A stretch of 64,000 nucleotides of DNA from JBBDJB01 sp040880125 (GCA_040880125.1 JBBDJB010000018.1:310001-374000), one strand, 5' to 3'. Counted from the stretch's first letter, positions 10,625-20,088 are shown. Numbers and translations: made by a program. The notes: generated by a model not told the origin, from the sequence alone.

Positions 10625-12730
10625 TCACAGACGGAATAGGACCTTCGACTGGACGAAGGCGATCAGGTCGTGGAACCAGACGTAACCAATCGACCGGCGG
10701 CCGCAGTTCACGCGGGCCGTGACGGTGATGTCGGGGACCAACCTGCCGACGCTCTGCTCGAGCTTCTGCTTGTCGATCTGGACCCGCATGGTGACCGTGC
10801 TGCCCTCTTCTCCCTGCGCTTCGGCGACAGCCTCGATGTCTTCCGCGCGAACGACTCCCTTGTGCGTCTGCGACGGGTGCGAGGCCAGCACGTACTCAAC
10901 GCGCAGCGCCCGGTTGTCGCCGTCGGCCGCACTGTCGCCGCCCAGACCAGCCAGCGCGGCAGCGTTCTCCGGATCTCCGCCGATGCTGTCCAATGCATCG
11001 GCGATGTGGCCCATACGGTTCTCGGGCATCTCGACTTCGAGCTCCCAATCGCCCTCGGGATTGGCGATCTTCATCAGCACGTCGCCCGGCTGCACGGGAC
11101 GCCCCATCAGCCGATCCTGGATTTTCCAACTGACGACCTGGCCTCCGATCGGGCTGTAGATCTTGAGCTTGTCCAGTTGCTGCTCCAGCAGCGCACGCTG
11201 ATCCAACAGACTGGCATACAAGGTGCGAGCCTGTTGCAATTGCCCCTGGTATTCCAACTGCTCGTTTCGAGGAGTACCCTGCTGCCGAATCTGACGCTCC
11301 AGCGCATATATTTCCGCTAATTTGCTGTCGATCTGTCCCTGATTCTCGCGCATTTGCCGCAGCCGCTCCGGGCTATCCAACTCCACCAATAGTTGGCCGG
11401 GCGTAACAAACGATTTGTGGCGGACGTGCACTTTCATCACCGTGCCGGAGGCGTCGGCATAAACCTCGCGCTTGGTGATCGGGGTCAGCATGCCCTTGCC
11501 TTCCAGGTCGAAGTCGGCCGGCACGAAGACCAGCGCCAGGACCGCCACCAGGATGGCCAGGCCGACGCTGATCGTCTTGGGCAGGTTCCGGGCCGACGTG
11601 AGCACACGGGTCTTTCCCAACGCCCGCCAGACGGGCATCAGGAACATGTTCTGCACTTCCAGCGAATTGGCCAGCGCCGTAGCGCTGTGTGCGGCCACCA
11701 CTTCGATGCGCTGGTTTAAGCCGTCGGCCGCCGTCGAGTCGTCCATCTGCTCGACGACCAGGGCGCCGATGACTTCGTCATCGACCTCTTCGTCCTCTTC
11801 GTCCGAAGGCCGGCGGAGCGGGATGACCGAGAGGGCCTTCGTCTGCGACTCGTCGACGTACTCGTGGATCGCGTCCTCGATCTGCGGCGGCAAATCGCTG
11901 GTGTCGCCCGTGTAGGTGAGCGGCTCGCCGGTCGCGGCGACCGCCGAGATCATCCGCGTCATCAGATAGATAGTGTTCGATCGACGGTCGAAGGTGTCCT
12001 GGCCGCTGACCGCCTCGACCACCCATTTGCGTCCGCGGTGGATGGCGACGCTGACGCGGTCGCACTCGATTAGACGGCGTCCCTCGTTGGCAATTGTATA
12101 GGCGGTTTCGCGAGGGTTTAAGCTGCGGTGAATTGTGCGCGTGAAGTTTTCCAGTTGCGTCCAGACCATCTGGCGATCGGTCAGGTGACGCAGCCGGCGG
12201 TTTTTGAAATAGTCGCCGGCGAGCTGCGTGGTCTGCGTGAGGAACCGCAAGTAACCGCGCTGCGTCGCGGGCGTCGCTCCGCTTCGCTGGAAGATTTCCA
12301 CCAAGCCCAGGTGCTCGGCGCCGTCGTTCAGCGGAGCAAGGACGAGCAGGTAAGGCGTGGGATTCGCCGCGCCGTCGGCTTCGGCCGATCCGGATTGCGG
12401 CGCCACGAGCGTGCCGTCTTCAGTGTTGAGTGATTGCCGCAGCAGCCGGCCGTGCTTGTCCTGATTCTCGCGGCTCTGGGCCAGTCCGGTTTCGCGGATG
12501 TTGATTTGGAACTGCAGCTCCAGGCTGCCCTGATTGTTGACCGACCAGATGGCCCCGCCGACGGCGGCCAGCCCCTGGACGACGCGATCCAAGAACGCGG
12601 CATGGAACTCCGATGGCGAGATGTCCGACTTGGAGAGCTGGGCGATCTCTTGCACCACGGCGCGAATCTGGCGCTTGGCGTCCTCGACGACTTGTGGATC
12701 CACCGACTGAGTGGTTGGTTGCTGCGTCAT
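10625..12730 (-). CDS. GAF-domain protein with HlyD-type periplasmic adaptor domain
   Basis: This is a 701-residue membrane-anchored protein. The N-terminal cytoplasmic part contains GAF-like sequence, with segments near 30-180 and 190-345. A single membrane helix near 385-405 precedes a C-terminal HlyD adaptor (410-700) with a lipoyl half-motif (GTVMKVHVRHKSFVTPGQL) and a coiled coil near 460-520. The M50/HlyD gene follows after 114 bases on the same strand, so the pair probably works as one envelope complex. Fusing a sensory GAF domain to an adaptor is unusual outside planctomycetes. The ligand cannot be inferred. Confidence 0.78.
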   Translation of the reverse strand: MTQQPTTQSVDPQVVEDAKRQIRAVVQEIAQLSKSDISPSEFHAAFLDRVVQGLAAVGGAIWSVNNQGSLELQFQINIRETGLAQSRENQDKHGRLLRQSLNTEDGTLVAPQSGSAEADGAANPTPYLLVLAPLNDGAEHLGLVEIFQRSGATPATQRGYLRFLTQTTQLAGDYFKNRRLRHLTDRQMVWTQLENFTRTIHRSLNPRETAYTIANEGRRLIECDRVSVAIHRGRKWVVEAVSGQDTFDRRSNTIYLMTRMISAVAATGEPLTYTGDTSDLPPQIEDAIHEYVDESQTKALSVIPLRRPSDEEDEEVDDEVIGALVVEQMDDSTAADGLNQRIEVVAAHSATALANSLEVQNMFLMPVWRALGKTRVLTSARNLPKTISVGLAILVAVLALVFVPADFDLEGKGMLTPITKREVYADASGTVMKVHVRHKSFVTPGQLLVELDSPERLRQMRENQGQIDSKLAEIYALERQIRQQGTPRNEQLEYQGQLQQARTLYASLLDQRALLEQQLDKLKIYSPIGGQVVSWKIQDRLMGRPVQPGDVLMKIANPEGDWELEVEMPENRMGHIADALDSIGGDPENAAALAGLGGDSAADGDNRALRVEYVLASHPSQTHKGVVRAEDIEAVAEAQGEEGSTVTMRVQIDKQKLEQSVGRLVPDITVTARVNCGRRSIGYVWFHDLIAFVQSKVLFRL

Positions 12731-13392
12731 CGTGGTTCCATGAAAAGTAGATTGACGTCGAGTCGGTCGCGGCAGTTGTCGCCGTGGCGAGTGAACCGCG
12801 GACGATTCGGGGCCCGAGGAACGGAAGTTTCCCAGTCGCTCGAGCGGTTCCCTTGGATCGAAAGTTTGGCGTCCGCGGCACGCGGCCGCGTGTGGTCGCT
12901 ATCGAGGACCGGCACGGCGGCCCGCAGGGATGAAAACCGGCCGTCCGCTACGAAAGACCGTGGTGATACCCGCACCCCCTCCGCCGGACGGCCTGCGGGG
13001 GGAGCATCCTCATTCTAGATTCTAGCCGCGCAAAGGACATGCATTGCCTCGGCACAACTTCTCAAAAGTTGCGATTGCGTTATCGATCAGCCGGCTGCAG
13101 CGAGCATGGCCGGCCACAGTGGCCGCCGGATGACAAGTCATTTGCCGCGGTTTTTTGCCGATTTTTGCTCGACACGTACGACCCGCCGGAGATCACACAC
13201 GGGGGCGAGCCGCCGCATGCGTGACGGGACTCTAAAAATGAGCAGAGCGCGGATGCGGTTCTTTAGCCGCAAGCAGCCTGTGTTTTCATGATGGACAATC
13301 TCTCGGGGCTACGCAAGCGTTCGCCGCCGCCGCGACCGCAGCGGCGCTGGAATCAATGCACATAATCGGCACGATGCGATCAACCGGCGCCG
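12731..13392. other. Intergenic region
   Basis: I see no gene here. The stretch contains the upstream region of the GAF/HlyD gene and the end of the TPR gene. A short inverted repeat (AACTT/AAGTT, about 13056-13070) is the only structure noted. Open frames in it lack ribosome sites and have arginine-rich, shadow-like composition. Confidence 0.4.
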
Positions 13393-14676
13393 CTAACGTG
13401 CCACCGGGCGATACGGCTCGAACATGCACAGGGGCGTGTCGTTGCGGATCATGTTGATAATGGCCCCGGCGTTCTTCGCATAGATGGGGTTCAGTTTGAT
13501 GGCGGTTTCGAGATGCTCGACGGCCCGACGCGGATTCCCGCCCAGCTCGTAGTGCTGTCCGAGTTGGAAGTGCAACTCGGCGGAGGCCTCCGGCAGCCGC
13601 TCCAGCGCCGTGTGCAGCAGATCTTCAGCCTGGCGGTACTTCTTCTCCGAGCGGAGACTTGTGGCCAGCGTGAGATACGACGCCAGACGCTGCTCCAGCG
13701 CCGCCGGATCGCGCGATTCTTGCTCGTCCAGCAGGGTGAGCGAGCGCTGTGACCAGTGCGTGCTCTCTGCCCAGCGCCGCTGTTGCGCCGCAACATTCGC
13801 CGCCAGCAGCGCAGCTTCTACATTCTCGTCGGGAAGATCCCCCAGCGCTGCCAGCGCGTCGTCCAGCATTTCCAGGGCGAACAGATGCCGCGCCTGTTCG
13901 ATGCGAGCGGTGGGCGGGGCATCCTCGGGCAAGGTGACGGCCGCCGCCTGCCCGTGGAGGAGGACCTGCTGATGCAGGGCCGTCAGCAGTGTCTCCGGCC
14001 GCGTGTCGCGAATTCGCCGCTGGCTGCCGAGCTGAGTCAGGCCGTCGACGACGCGCCACGCCCGCAGCGTTTGATTTTCGGAGATCAAACGCTCGGCCGT
14101 GTCGGTTCGTGTCGAGATGAGGTTGGCCGCTTGCATGCCCGGCAGACCAATGGCCGCCACGGACGCAAGGATCAGCGTCTCTCGCAGCGGCGCACCGGAG
14201 AGCCGCTTCAGCCAACGGGTGTCGGCCAGCATCCACCAGGCCAGGCACCAGGGCAGTTCCAGCGCCAGGCACCAGACCGTGCGCAGGACCAGCCGACCGC
14301 CAAAGCCGGTGCCAGCAGTCAGCGAATTGCCGATCGCCGAGCCGGTGTACATCGTGGCCAGCGCAAGGGCCGCCGCTACCGCCGCGAAGAGCGCGGCGCC
14401 ACGTGTGGAGGGCGCGCGGCCGCCTCGCCGGGTCGCCACATACGACAGCAGCCAGGCCAGCGGCAGGCTGGCCAGCGCGTGCACCAGGATCACCAGGTTG
14501 AAACCGAAAGGAGGAACTGCGGCCGGCCAGCTTCGCAGCTCGGGCAAATCCGCCGCCCAGGTGAGCGCCCACCACGTCATCACCACTGCCACGGCCATGC
14601 CGGCCAGGGCCGGCGCGAGGTGCGCTGGCGTGAGCGCGGGCGAAGTCGGAGCGGGAGTGTGTTTGGTGCGTTTCAT
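13393..14676 (-). CDS. Membrane protein with C-terminal TPR repeats
   Basis: This 427-residue protein has about five hydrophobic helices within residues 20-190. A soluble C-terminal half follows with TPR-like helical pairs; the clearest are near 315-400 (YRQAEDLLHTALERLPE and RRAVEHLETAIKLNP). It probably sits in the inner membrane with the TPR region outside or in the cytoplasm, acting as a scaffold. Its ATG is 6 bases after the stop of the preceding membrane-protein gene, so the two are translationally coupled. I do not recognise a specific function. Confidence 0.75.
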   Translation of the reverse strand: MKRTKHTPAPTSPALTPAHLAPALAGMAVAVVMTWWALTWAADLPELRSWPAAVPPFGFNLVILVHALASLPLAWLLSYVATRRGGRAPSTRGAALFAAVAAALALATMYTGSAIGNSLTAGTGFGGRLVLRTVWCLALELPWCLAWWMLADTRWLKRLSGAPLRETLILASVAAIGLPGMQAANLISTRTDTAERLISENQTLRAWRVVDGLTQLGSQRRIRDTRPETLLTALHQQVLLHGQAAAVTLPEDAPPTARIEQARHLFALEMLDDALAALGDLPDENVEAALLAANVAAQQRRWAESTHWSQRSLTLLDEQESRDPAALEQRLASYLTLATSLRSEKKYRQAEDLLHTALERLPEASAELHFQLGQHYELGGNPRRAVEHLETAIKLNPIYAKNAGAIINMIRNDTPLCMFEPYRPVAR

Positions 14677-14682
14677 GTCTGG

Positions 14683-15756
14683 TCAGACCTTTCCGCAGTT
14701 GCCGGCCACCTCGACGCCAAGCACCTTGGCGGTGGCGGGCCGGCGGAGCTTCCAGATCATGCCGTCGTACGCGTAGTGGAGGAAGGCCGCCCACAGGTTG
14801 AGCCCCAGCCAGGTCTCCTTGAGGTTCAGCCCCAGCCAGGTTCGTTGCGAGTCGCCGTCCATGAAGACCGCCAGCATGCCAAGAATCACCACGAAGAAGC
14901 CCAGCACGCGGAGCCAATGCCGGGCCATCGTCTGAAACGGCGCGGCCGAACCCTGTTCCTGCCGCCGCCAGGCGTAATACGTGACCACGGCCAGGTACTC
15001 GACCGCGTGAAAGATGGCCGCCGCCACCGCCAGCGGAATGACCATGCCGTGGTAGCCGTTGCGGACCGAGAGAAGCAGCGCGCCGTACAGCGTGCAGACG
15101 CTGGCCAGGTAGGCGACCTTACCGGCCCTTTGCGTGGGGCTGCGGGAGAGTTCCAGGACCAACAGCACGATCGCCGGCACCAGCACCAACAGGTCGACCG
15201 TGTGCAACGCGGCCTGTGCCGCGGGATAGCTCTCCGTCCAACCGGTGGCCCAGCCGACCAACCGCAGCAGCGTGTAAAGCACCAACAGCCGGATGGCGGT
15301 GTTTTCCAGCCGGCGCCGACCGCCGCCGCCGAGTCGGGCGTACATCCGCAAGATGCCGCCGTGCTGCGCCGCGAAATGCCAGGCGTTCCACAACGAATCG
15401 GCCACGGCCAGACAGGTAAACGCGCCGGTGAACTGATGGGTTCCCAAAACGATCAGGGCCGCAGCCACCGCCATCCAGAGAAATAGCGAAGTGCGGCCCG
15501 CGCGGCGGTCCGGATCGGTGGCCACCAGCACCAGCGTCAGCCAGCGATGGGGCGTGGTAATGAAATAGACCTGCCAGAACTCGACGTGCGGCCGCTCGGT
15601 GGTGGTGGCCCCGAGGCTCACCAGCCAGGCGAGGACCCAGCCGATATTGGCAAGGAACAGCAAGTCAAACAGCGGCGAGACGAGCCACTTCTGCTGCCCT
15701 GCCCCGACCGCCGGTGCGGGAGCTTCTGCCCGAGGTTGTTCCGCAACCGTGCTCAC
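14683..15756 (-). CDS. Polytopic membrane protein of unknown function
   Basis: This is a 357-residue protein with about eight to nine hydrophobic segments from residue 25 to the end. Histidines within or next to the membrane (TTPHRWL, GTHQFTG and WHFAAQHGG) suggest metal or haem binding, but I cannot name the family. The start is a GTG with GAGG about 10 bases upstream. It lies 15 bases after the lipoprotein gene and 6 bases before the TPR gene, so the DUF1559, lipoprotein, membrane protein and TPR genes may form one minus-strand operon. Confidence 0.7.
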   Translation of the reverse strand: MSTVAEQPRAEAPAPAVGAGQQKWLVSPLFDLLFLANIGWVLAWLVSLGATTTERPHVEFWQVYFITTPHRWLTLVLVATDPDRRAGRTSLFLWMAVAAALIVLGTHQFTGAFTCLAVADSLWNAWHFAAQHGGILRMYARLGGGGRRRLENTAIRLLVLYTLLRLVGWATGWTESYPAAQAALHTVDLLVLVPAIVLLVLELSRSPTQRAGKVAYLASVCTLYGALLLSVRNGYHGMVIPLAVAAAIFHAVEYLAVVTYYAWRRQEQGSAAPFQTMARHWLRVLGFFVVILGMLAVFMDGDSQRTWLGLNLKETWLGLNLWAAFLHYAYDGMIWKLRRPATAKVLGVEVAGNCGKV

Positions 15757-15771
15757 GAATTTAGAGCCTCG

Positions 15772-16179
15772 TTAACTCCCAGAGGGCAGCGGCATCGATT
15801 TGAATTTCCACTGGTCGCCCTCTTTTACCGCGATCCAATCCATCGTTCCCAACACCTTTTGATTCTCGTAGACGTCCACTTTCACCGTGGCGGTTTCGCC
15901 GTCCATCTCCGGGTTGGGCATTGGTGTATACGAATATTTTTCGTACTCGGTTCGGTCTTCGACGGATACCGTCGAATCCGAAGCGATGATGGACTGGAAG
16001 TCTTCGTCGGAAACCATGAGGCTCGGGAAGCTATACAAAAGGTTGTCCAGAGCGGACGGGGCGTCGGTGGGGTTTCCTCCTCCGCCACCACAACCTGTGG
16101 CAGCCAAACAAAAACCACAGAGTAGCGCGCCGACAATGTGCCTGCCGACAGCAAGCAGAGAAGGTTTGGCCGGAATCAT
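15772..16179 (-). CDS. Small lipoprotein paired with DUF1559 gene (paralog 1)
   Basis: This is a 135-residue predicted lipoprotein. With the start at 16179 the N terminus is a signal peptide ending in a lipobox (CLAATGC) followed by a glycine run. A clear AAGGAG stands 7 bases before this ATG; the longer frame to 16287 lacks both. The mature part is acidic with alternating strand-like segments (TATVKVDVYENQKVLG, then DQWKFKSMPL). It is related to the lipoprotein at 17619-18020, sharing the pattern DR.EY..Y.Y and a C-terminal W-K motif. It follows the DUF1559 gene by 114 bases. Its function is unknown; a surface accessory to the pseudopilin-like protein is an inference. Confidence 0.8.
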   Translation of the reverse strand: MIPAKPSLLAVGRHIVGALLCGFCLAATGCGGGGGNPTDAPSALDNLLYSFPSLMVSDEDFQSIIASDSTVSVEDRTEYEKYSYTPMPNPEMDGETATVKVDVYENQKVLGTMDWIAVKEGDQWKFKSMPLPSGS

Positions 16180-16293
16180 TCCATTACTCCTTGATCCAGA
16201 TTTGTTAGAAAAAGCGTATGGCGACAACAATGGTTGCCGCCATACGCTGACTCGAAAGAGCATGCTATGCATAGGCGATTTTATCACCCATCC

Positions 16294-17343
16294 TCACGGC
16301 ACTTGGACTGGCTCCAGTCCTCCGCGGGTGCCCAGCGCCTGCCAGACGAGGGCGTCGATGTCGTTGGTGGCGAAAGCGCCGGAGCCCTCGCCTTTGGCAT
16401 AAACCACCCCGCCGGGGTGCGAGCTGCGGGCCGCGGCATGTGTCTGGCCGTTGCTAGTATTGGCCGTGCACGCCAGGTCGGTGGAATCGCAGACGGGGAT
16501 CACGTCCGCCACGTCAAAGTTGGGGGGGTTGAGCGTGACGAAAGAGGAGCCGCCCATGAGGGCCGAGGTCCAGACGCCTCGGTTATCGTCGGGGCTTTCC
16601 ACGCCCCTGACTTCGCTCACCAAAATCGTGTTGGACGCGCCGTCGCGAATGTTGGAAATCGTCACTCCTTCGCCGAGCGCTGCCTTCCATAGGCCAAAGT
16701 TGCCAGCCCCTCCCGGACGTAAGAAGCGGATATCCTTTACTTGAAACGCACCCACGTTGAGGGGATTGAAATTCAATCCCTGGTCAACGGCCAAGTAGTT
16801 GCGATTGCCGAAACACGCGGCGTAGTTTCCCTTGGCGATATCGGCCAAGCCGTACGACTGGATGCGGGAGTTTTCACCCAGGGAACGGGCGCTGGGGCAG
16901 AGGTAAACGCTGGGAGTGATTACGCCCAGCCTGCCGATTCCTCCCGGAGGAGTGGGCATCGTGACGGTAGTACAGTCCCGGGGAACGTTCGCGCCGTCAT
17001 TTGTTAGACTCATACAAACATTGAGTACTAGCGCTTCGCCCGCCAATTCCATATCGCCTAAAATATTCAGGGCCCAATTGGGGCCAAGGCAGTCGGGAGC
17101 CCCGCCCGCTTCGTGCAAATTGTTCGAACACGTCGGCATGCCGACGGGGAATGCCCCGTTCCGCGATTCGAAATTCACGCACGCCAGAGCGATCTGCTTG
17201 AGTTTGTTCGTACACTCAATGCGGCGTGCCGCCTCCCGCGCCTTGTTCACGGCCGGCAACAGCAGGGCGATCAAGATCCCGATGATCGTGATCACCACGA
17301 GCAGTTCCACCAATGTGAAACCGCGAGTTCGCTTGCGACTCAT
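16294..17343 (-). CDS. DUF1559 protein with prepilin-type N terminus (paralog 1)
   Basis: This 349-residue protein starts with a type IV pilin-like cleavage and methylation motif, RGFTLVELLVVITIIGIL, after a short basic leader. A DUF1559 domain follows, with the family pattern ARRIECTNKLKQIALA. Near the C terminus, the H-X9-DG motif of this family reads HPGGVVYAKGEG, with Glu replacing Asp. Start choice: the ATG at 17343 follows AAGGAG with 6-base spacing. Such proteins are exported by a pseudopilin machinery and are abundant in planctomycetes; their role is not established. A lipoprotein gene follows downstream. It is a diverged paralog of the genes at 18304 and 20089. Confidence 0.88.
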   Translation of the reverse strand: MSRKRTRGFTLVELLVVITIIGILIALLLPAVNKAREAARRIECTNKLKQIALACVNFESRNGAFPVGMPTCSNNLHEAGGAPDCLGPNWALNILGDMELAGEALVLNVCMSLTNDGANVPRDCTTVTMPTPPGGIGRLGVITPSVYLCPSARSLGENSRIQSYGLADIAKGNYAACFGNRNYLAVDQGLNFNPLNVGAFQVKDIRFLRPGGAGNFGLWKAALGEGVTISNIRDGASNTILVSEVRGVESPDDNRGVWTSALMGGSSFVTLNPPNFDVADVIPVCDSTDLACTANTSNGQTHAAARSSHPGGVVYAKGEGSGAFATNDIDALVWQALGTRGGLEPVQVP

Positions 17344-17618
17344 GGTCGTCTCCTTGTCCACACAGAAGGATAAAGAATGAGAAACGATAAAAACCTCTTC
17401 GCTGCCGCATGAAGCCTCGCTACGGGCGAAGACTCCGTTGGCCGCGCATTAACGCTATTTTTGTTCGATCTCGCTCTCTGCCCGATTCAGTTCGACCGCC
17501 GATGCGAACCGGAAGCCCCAGAACGCGCCTGGAACGACAGTGCCGCAGAACATTGCTCCGCGATTGCCGACAACTCGGCCCACTTCACGCATGTGACCGT
17601 ATCGGCCGAGCGTTTTCT

Positions 17619-18020
17619 CTACTGGGCCTCGGCACCGGCCGGCAGCGGAGCCGCGGTCAACTTCCACGTTTCCCCTTCCTGTGTGGCCGTCCACTGTTCT
17701 GTGCCTAACTCGTTCCCCTCAAAGGTACTCACTCGAACCTGCAACGTCGCGGTGTTGCCGTCAACGGTCTTCTCCATCACGCGGTATTGATAATTCGAAT
17801 ACCTCTCCCGATCTTCCGGTACCGTCGCGCCGGAGGCAAACGACTGCTGAAAGCTCTCCTCCTCGCGCGAATTACTTGCCAACTGAGTGGCCAACATATC
17901 AATCTCCGGCGGCAATTCTGTTTGGCCGGAAGAGTCCCCGCCGCATCCGACGACAACCGCCGCCGTCAGCACCGCGGCCAGTGCCAACGTCCAGGCTTGA
18001 CTCCGCATACGCAGTTCCAT
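17619..18020 (-). CDS. Small lipoprotein paired with DUF1559 gene (paralog 2)
   Basis: This is a 133-residue predicted lipoprotein with signal peptide and lipobox VVVGC at about residues 22-26, then a Ser/Gly-rich linker. The mature domain resembles that of the lipoprotein at 15772-16179, with DRERYSNYQYRVME and a closing W-K-L segment. The ATG follows GGAGG with 8-base spacing. It lies 284 bases downstream of the DUF1559 gene at 18304, with a strong hairpin in between. Its first 16 codons are copied in the tandem duplication and appear again at 19757-19805. Confidence 0.82.
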   Translation of the reverse strand: MELRMRSQAWTLALAAVLTAAVVVGCGGDSSGQTELPPEIDMLATQLASNSREEESFQQSFASGATVPEDRERYSNYQYRVMEKTVDGNTATLQVRVSTFEGNELGTEQWTATQEGETWKLTAAPLPAGAEAQ

Positions 18021-18127
18021 CTAGGTTCCTCCGGATATCGCGCTTCGCGAGACACTGGCGTGTATTGAATTCTACCGAGACGCAATTCTGCGATGAGTTG
18101 GTGTAAAACGAACGGCAACAGGAAAGC

Positions 18128-18148
18128 TGGCGGGCGCGCGGCCCGCCA
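18128..18148 (-). terminator. GC-rich hairpin between DUF1559 and lipoprotein genes
   Basis: An 8-bp stem (TGGCGGGC with GCCCGCCA) and 5-base loop stand between the DUF1559 stop and the lipoprotein start. No U-tract follows, so it may attenuate or protect the 3' end of the DUF1559 message rather than end it fully. Confidence 0.5.
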
Positions 18149-18303
18149 ACTATTCTGTCACGCGCTTTCCTAAATACAAACTAGGCCAGGGCTGTTGCTG
18201 AGCTCAGCACACTCGATGGCACGACGCATTCCAATTCTACAACTGAGAGAAACGCCGTTGATCGAGAAACGCAAGCACTTTGCACACAGCATATGCACCG
18301 GCT

Positions 18304-19410
18304 TTACAACTCCGGTACTGGTTCACCGCCAGAACGCGTACACAAGGCAGCCCAAGCATTACGATCAATGCTGTCTTGGATAAAGTGACCGGAACCTTCC
18401 CCGTGAACGGTAACGATTCCACCGGGATGGTCGCTCCTGGCGGAAACGAAGGTTTGGCCACCGGTGAGGTTTTCACGGCACGCCATGCGGTGTCCAGCCG
18501 GGATATTCGTGGCGCAATCCATCACCACGTCGCCGCCGACCGTGTTCGGCGTGCGAGACGCCGTAAAGAGCGTGGCCCCCATGGCAGTACTCAGCCACAC
18601 CGCGCGAATGTCCTGGTTGCTGTCGAAGCCGATCAATTCGCTGGCCAAAACCGTGTTCGAGGCACCGTCGCGGATGTCGCTGATCTTGGTCCCTTGACCA
18701 CGGCCCTCTTTCCATGGCCCCACTTCCCAGTTGCCGGTTTGCACAAGCGGACGCTTTATCTGGACCATCGTCAAAATCCCGGCGAGATTCTCCGGAATTG
18801 TCTCGCGATTCGGGAATGCATAGGTCGTCCGGCCGCCATAACATCCGGCGTAATTGCCTTTGGCCAGCCCACCTTCGATGCCGGTTTGGCCAGCGTTGTC
18901 GTACCGAATACCTAGCCGTTCCGCGCTCGGGCAAAGGTATGGTTCCGGCGTTACCGTGCCAAGAGCCGGATTGGTAGGCAAATCACCCAGGCGCCAGTGC
19001 TCGCAGTCATCGGTGAAATGCACCCCGTCCGGGCTGCCACAGCAATGCGTGTTGATGCGGTTATCCTTCATGCAGCGATCGATCGTCAAAGCTTCGGCGG
19101 CCAGTTCCATATCACCACAAATCTGGCCCAACCAGTGCGTTCCCATGCAGGGAATGCCTACCTGGGTTCCGCCCTGCCCTTCATGATTGTCCGAGCAGGT
19201 GGCCACCCCGGCGGGGAAGGCCCCGTGGCGCGACTCGAAGTTCACGCACGCCAATGCGATCTGCTTCAACTTGTTCGTACACTCCATACGACGGGCTGCT
19301 TCGCGGGCTTTGTTCACTGCCGGTAGCAGCAGGGCGATCAAAATACCAATAATGGTAATGACCACCAGTAGCTCGACGAGGGTGAACCCCGTCCTGGTAG
19401 AACGACGCAT
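18304..19410 (-). CDS. DUF1559 protein with prepilin-type N terminus (paralog 2, duplicated)
   Basis: This 368-residue protein begins MRRSTRTGFTLVELLVV, a prepilin-type motif, and continues with the DUF1559 pattern ARRMECTNKLKQIALA. The C-terminal motif is HPGGIVTVHGEG, again H-X9 followed by EG. The ATG at 19410 follows AAGGAGG closely; the frame extends upstream without a ribosome site. The encoded protein is identical, residue for residue, to that of 20089-21195. The lipoprotein at 17619 lies downstream. Expected location: pseudopilus-like structure or cell envelope. Its function is not known. Confidence 0.88.
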   Translation of the reverse strand: MRRSTRTGFTLVELLVVITIIGILIALLLPAVNKAREAARRMECTNKLKQIALACVNFESRHGAFPAGVATCSDNHEGQGGTQVGIPCMGTHWLGQICGDMELAAEALTIDRCMKDNRINTHCCGSPDGVHFTDDCEHWRLGDLPTNPALGTVTPEPYLCPSAERLGIRYDNAGQTGIEGGLAKGNYAGCYGGRTTYAFPNRETIPENLAGILTMVQIKRPLVQTGNWEVGPWKEGRGQGTKISDIRDGASNTVLASELIGFDSNQDIRAVWLSTAMGATLFTASRTPNTVGGDVVMDCATNIPAGHRMACRENLTGGQTFVSARSDHPGGIVTVHGEGSGHFIQDSIDRNAWAALCTRSGGEPVPEL

Positions 19411-19640
19411 GTCGCCTCCTTGGGCCAAACGCACCTGTGAGAGAAACGATTCGAAGAACGAAAATGAATCCAACGGGATAGAAATCCGAATAGGTCGCAC
19501 GTACGCGGCAGAACGCCACAGTACAACCCCCATACCATAACCGATCCACCGGTGCTTGCAAACATTTTCGGGGAACTTTCCGCTAGAAGGCGGCACTTTT
19601 TCCGCTCGGCGGGGTTTCCCTGCCGCTCTGCGCTGCCCGC

Positions 19641-19805
19641 CTAATCACCGATTGTGACCGGATGCGGCCCCAGGGGGGTGTAGTTGCCAGCCGAAAGGCG
19701 GAGATCCAATCCAGGGAGTATCCCGCAACCCTGGGGGGCCGCCAGTACGGCTGTCTCCGCGGCCAGTGCCAACGTCCAGGCTTGACTCCGCATACGCAGT
19801 TCCAT
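19641..19805 (-). pseudogene. Truncated lipoprotein gene fused to upstream flank at the duplication junction
   Basis: The intact ribosome site and first 16 codons of the lipoprotein gene are present (MELRMRSQAWTLALAA). At CCGCGGCCA the frame then enters the flank of the neighbouring unit and stops after 54 codons at 19641. The lipobox and whole mature domain are lost. A short hydrophobic peptide could still be made from it, but it is best read as a duplication scar. Confidence 0.8.
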
Positions 19806-19912
19806 CTAGGTTCCTCCGGATATCGCGCTTCGCGAGACACTGGCGTGTATTGAATTCTACCGAGACGCAATTCTGCGATGAGTTGGTGTAAAACGAACGG
19901 CAACAGGAAAGC

Positions 19913-19933
19913 TGGCGGGCGCGCGGCCCGCCA
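19913..19933 (-). terminator. GC-rich hairpin, second copy
   Basis: This is an exact copy of the hairpin at 18128-18148, shifted by 1785 bases. It follows the second DUF1559 copy and precedes the truncated lipoprotein fragment. Confidence 0.5.
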
Positions 19934-20088
19934 ACTATTCTGTCACGCGCTTTCCTAAATACAAACTAGGCCAGGGCTGTTGCTGAGCTCAGCACACTCG
20001 ATGGCACGACGCATTCCAATTCTACAACTGAGAGAAACGCCGTTGATCGAGAAACGCAAGCACTTTGCACACAGCATATGCACCGGCT

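Larger units (their letters stand above)
17972..19756. repeat. Tandem duplication, copy A (about 1785 bp)
   Basis: This is the left unit of a head-to-tail duplication. It runs from inside the lipoprotein gene, through the hairpin and the DUF1559 gene, to the upstream flank. By eye, 17972 to about 19517 is identical to copy B. The last 240 bases differ at roughly one position in nine, with two small indels. The nine bases CCGCGGCCA occur at the left edge (17972-17980), at the junction (19757-19765) and at the right edge (21543-21551). Confidence 0.9.

Noticed and set aside
9059..10639. A 526-codon plus-strand frame opposite the M50/HlyD gene
   Set aside because: Gln/His/Arg-rich composition and no motif; the opposite frame carries HEFGH.
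13756..15486. A 576-codon plus-strand frame over the TPR and membrane-protein genes
   Set aside because: It crosses two minus-strand genes with clear helices and TPRs; composition is shadow-like.
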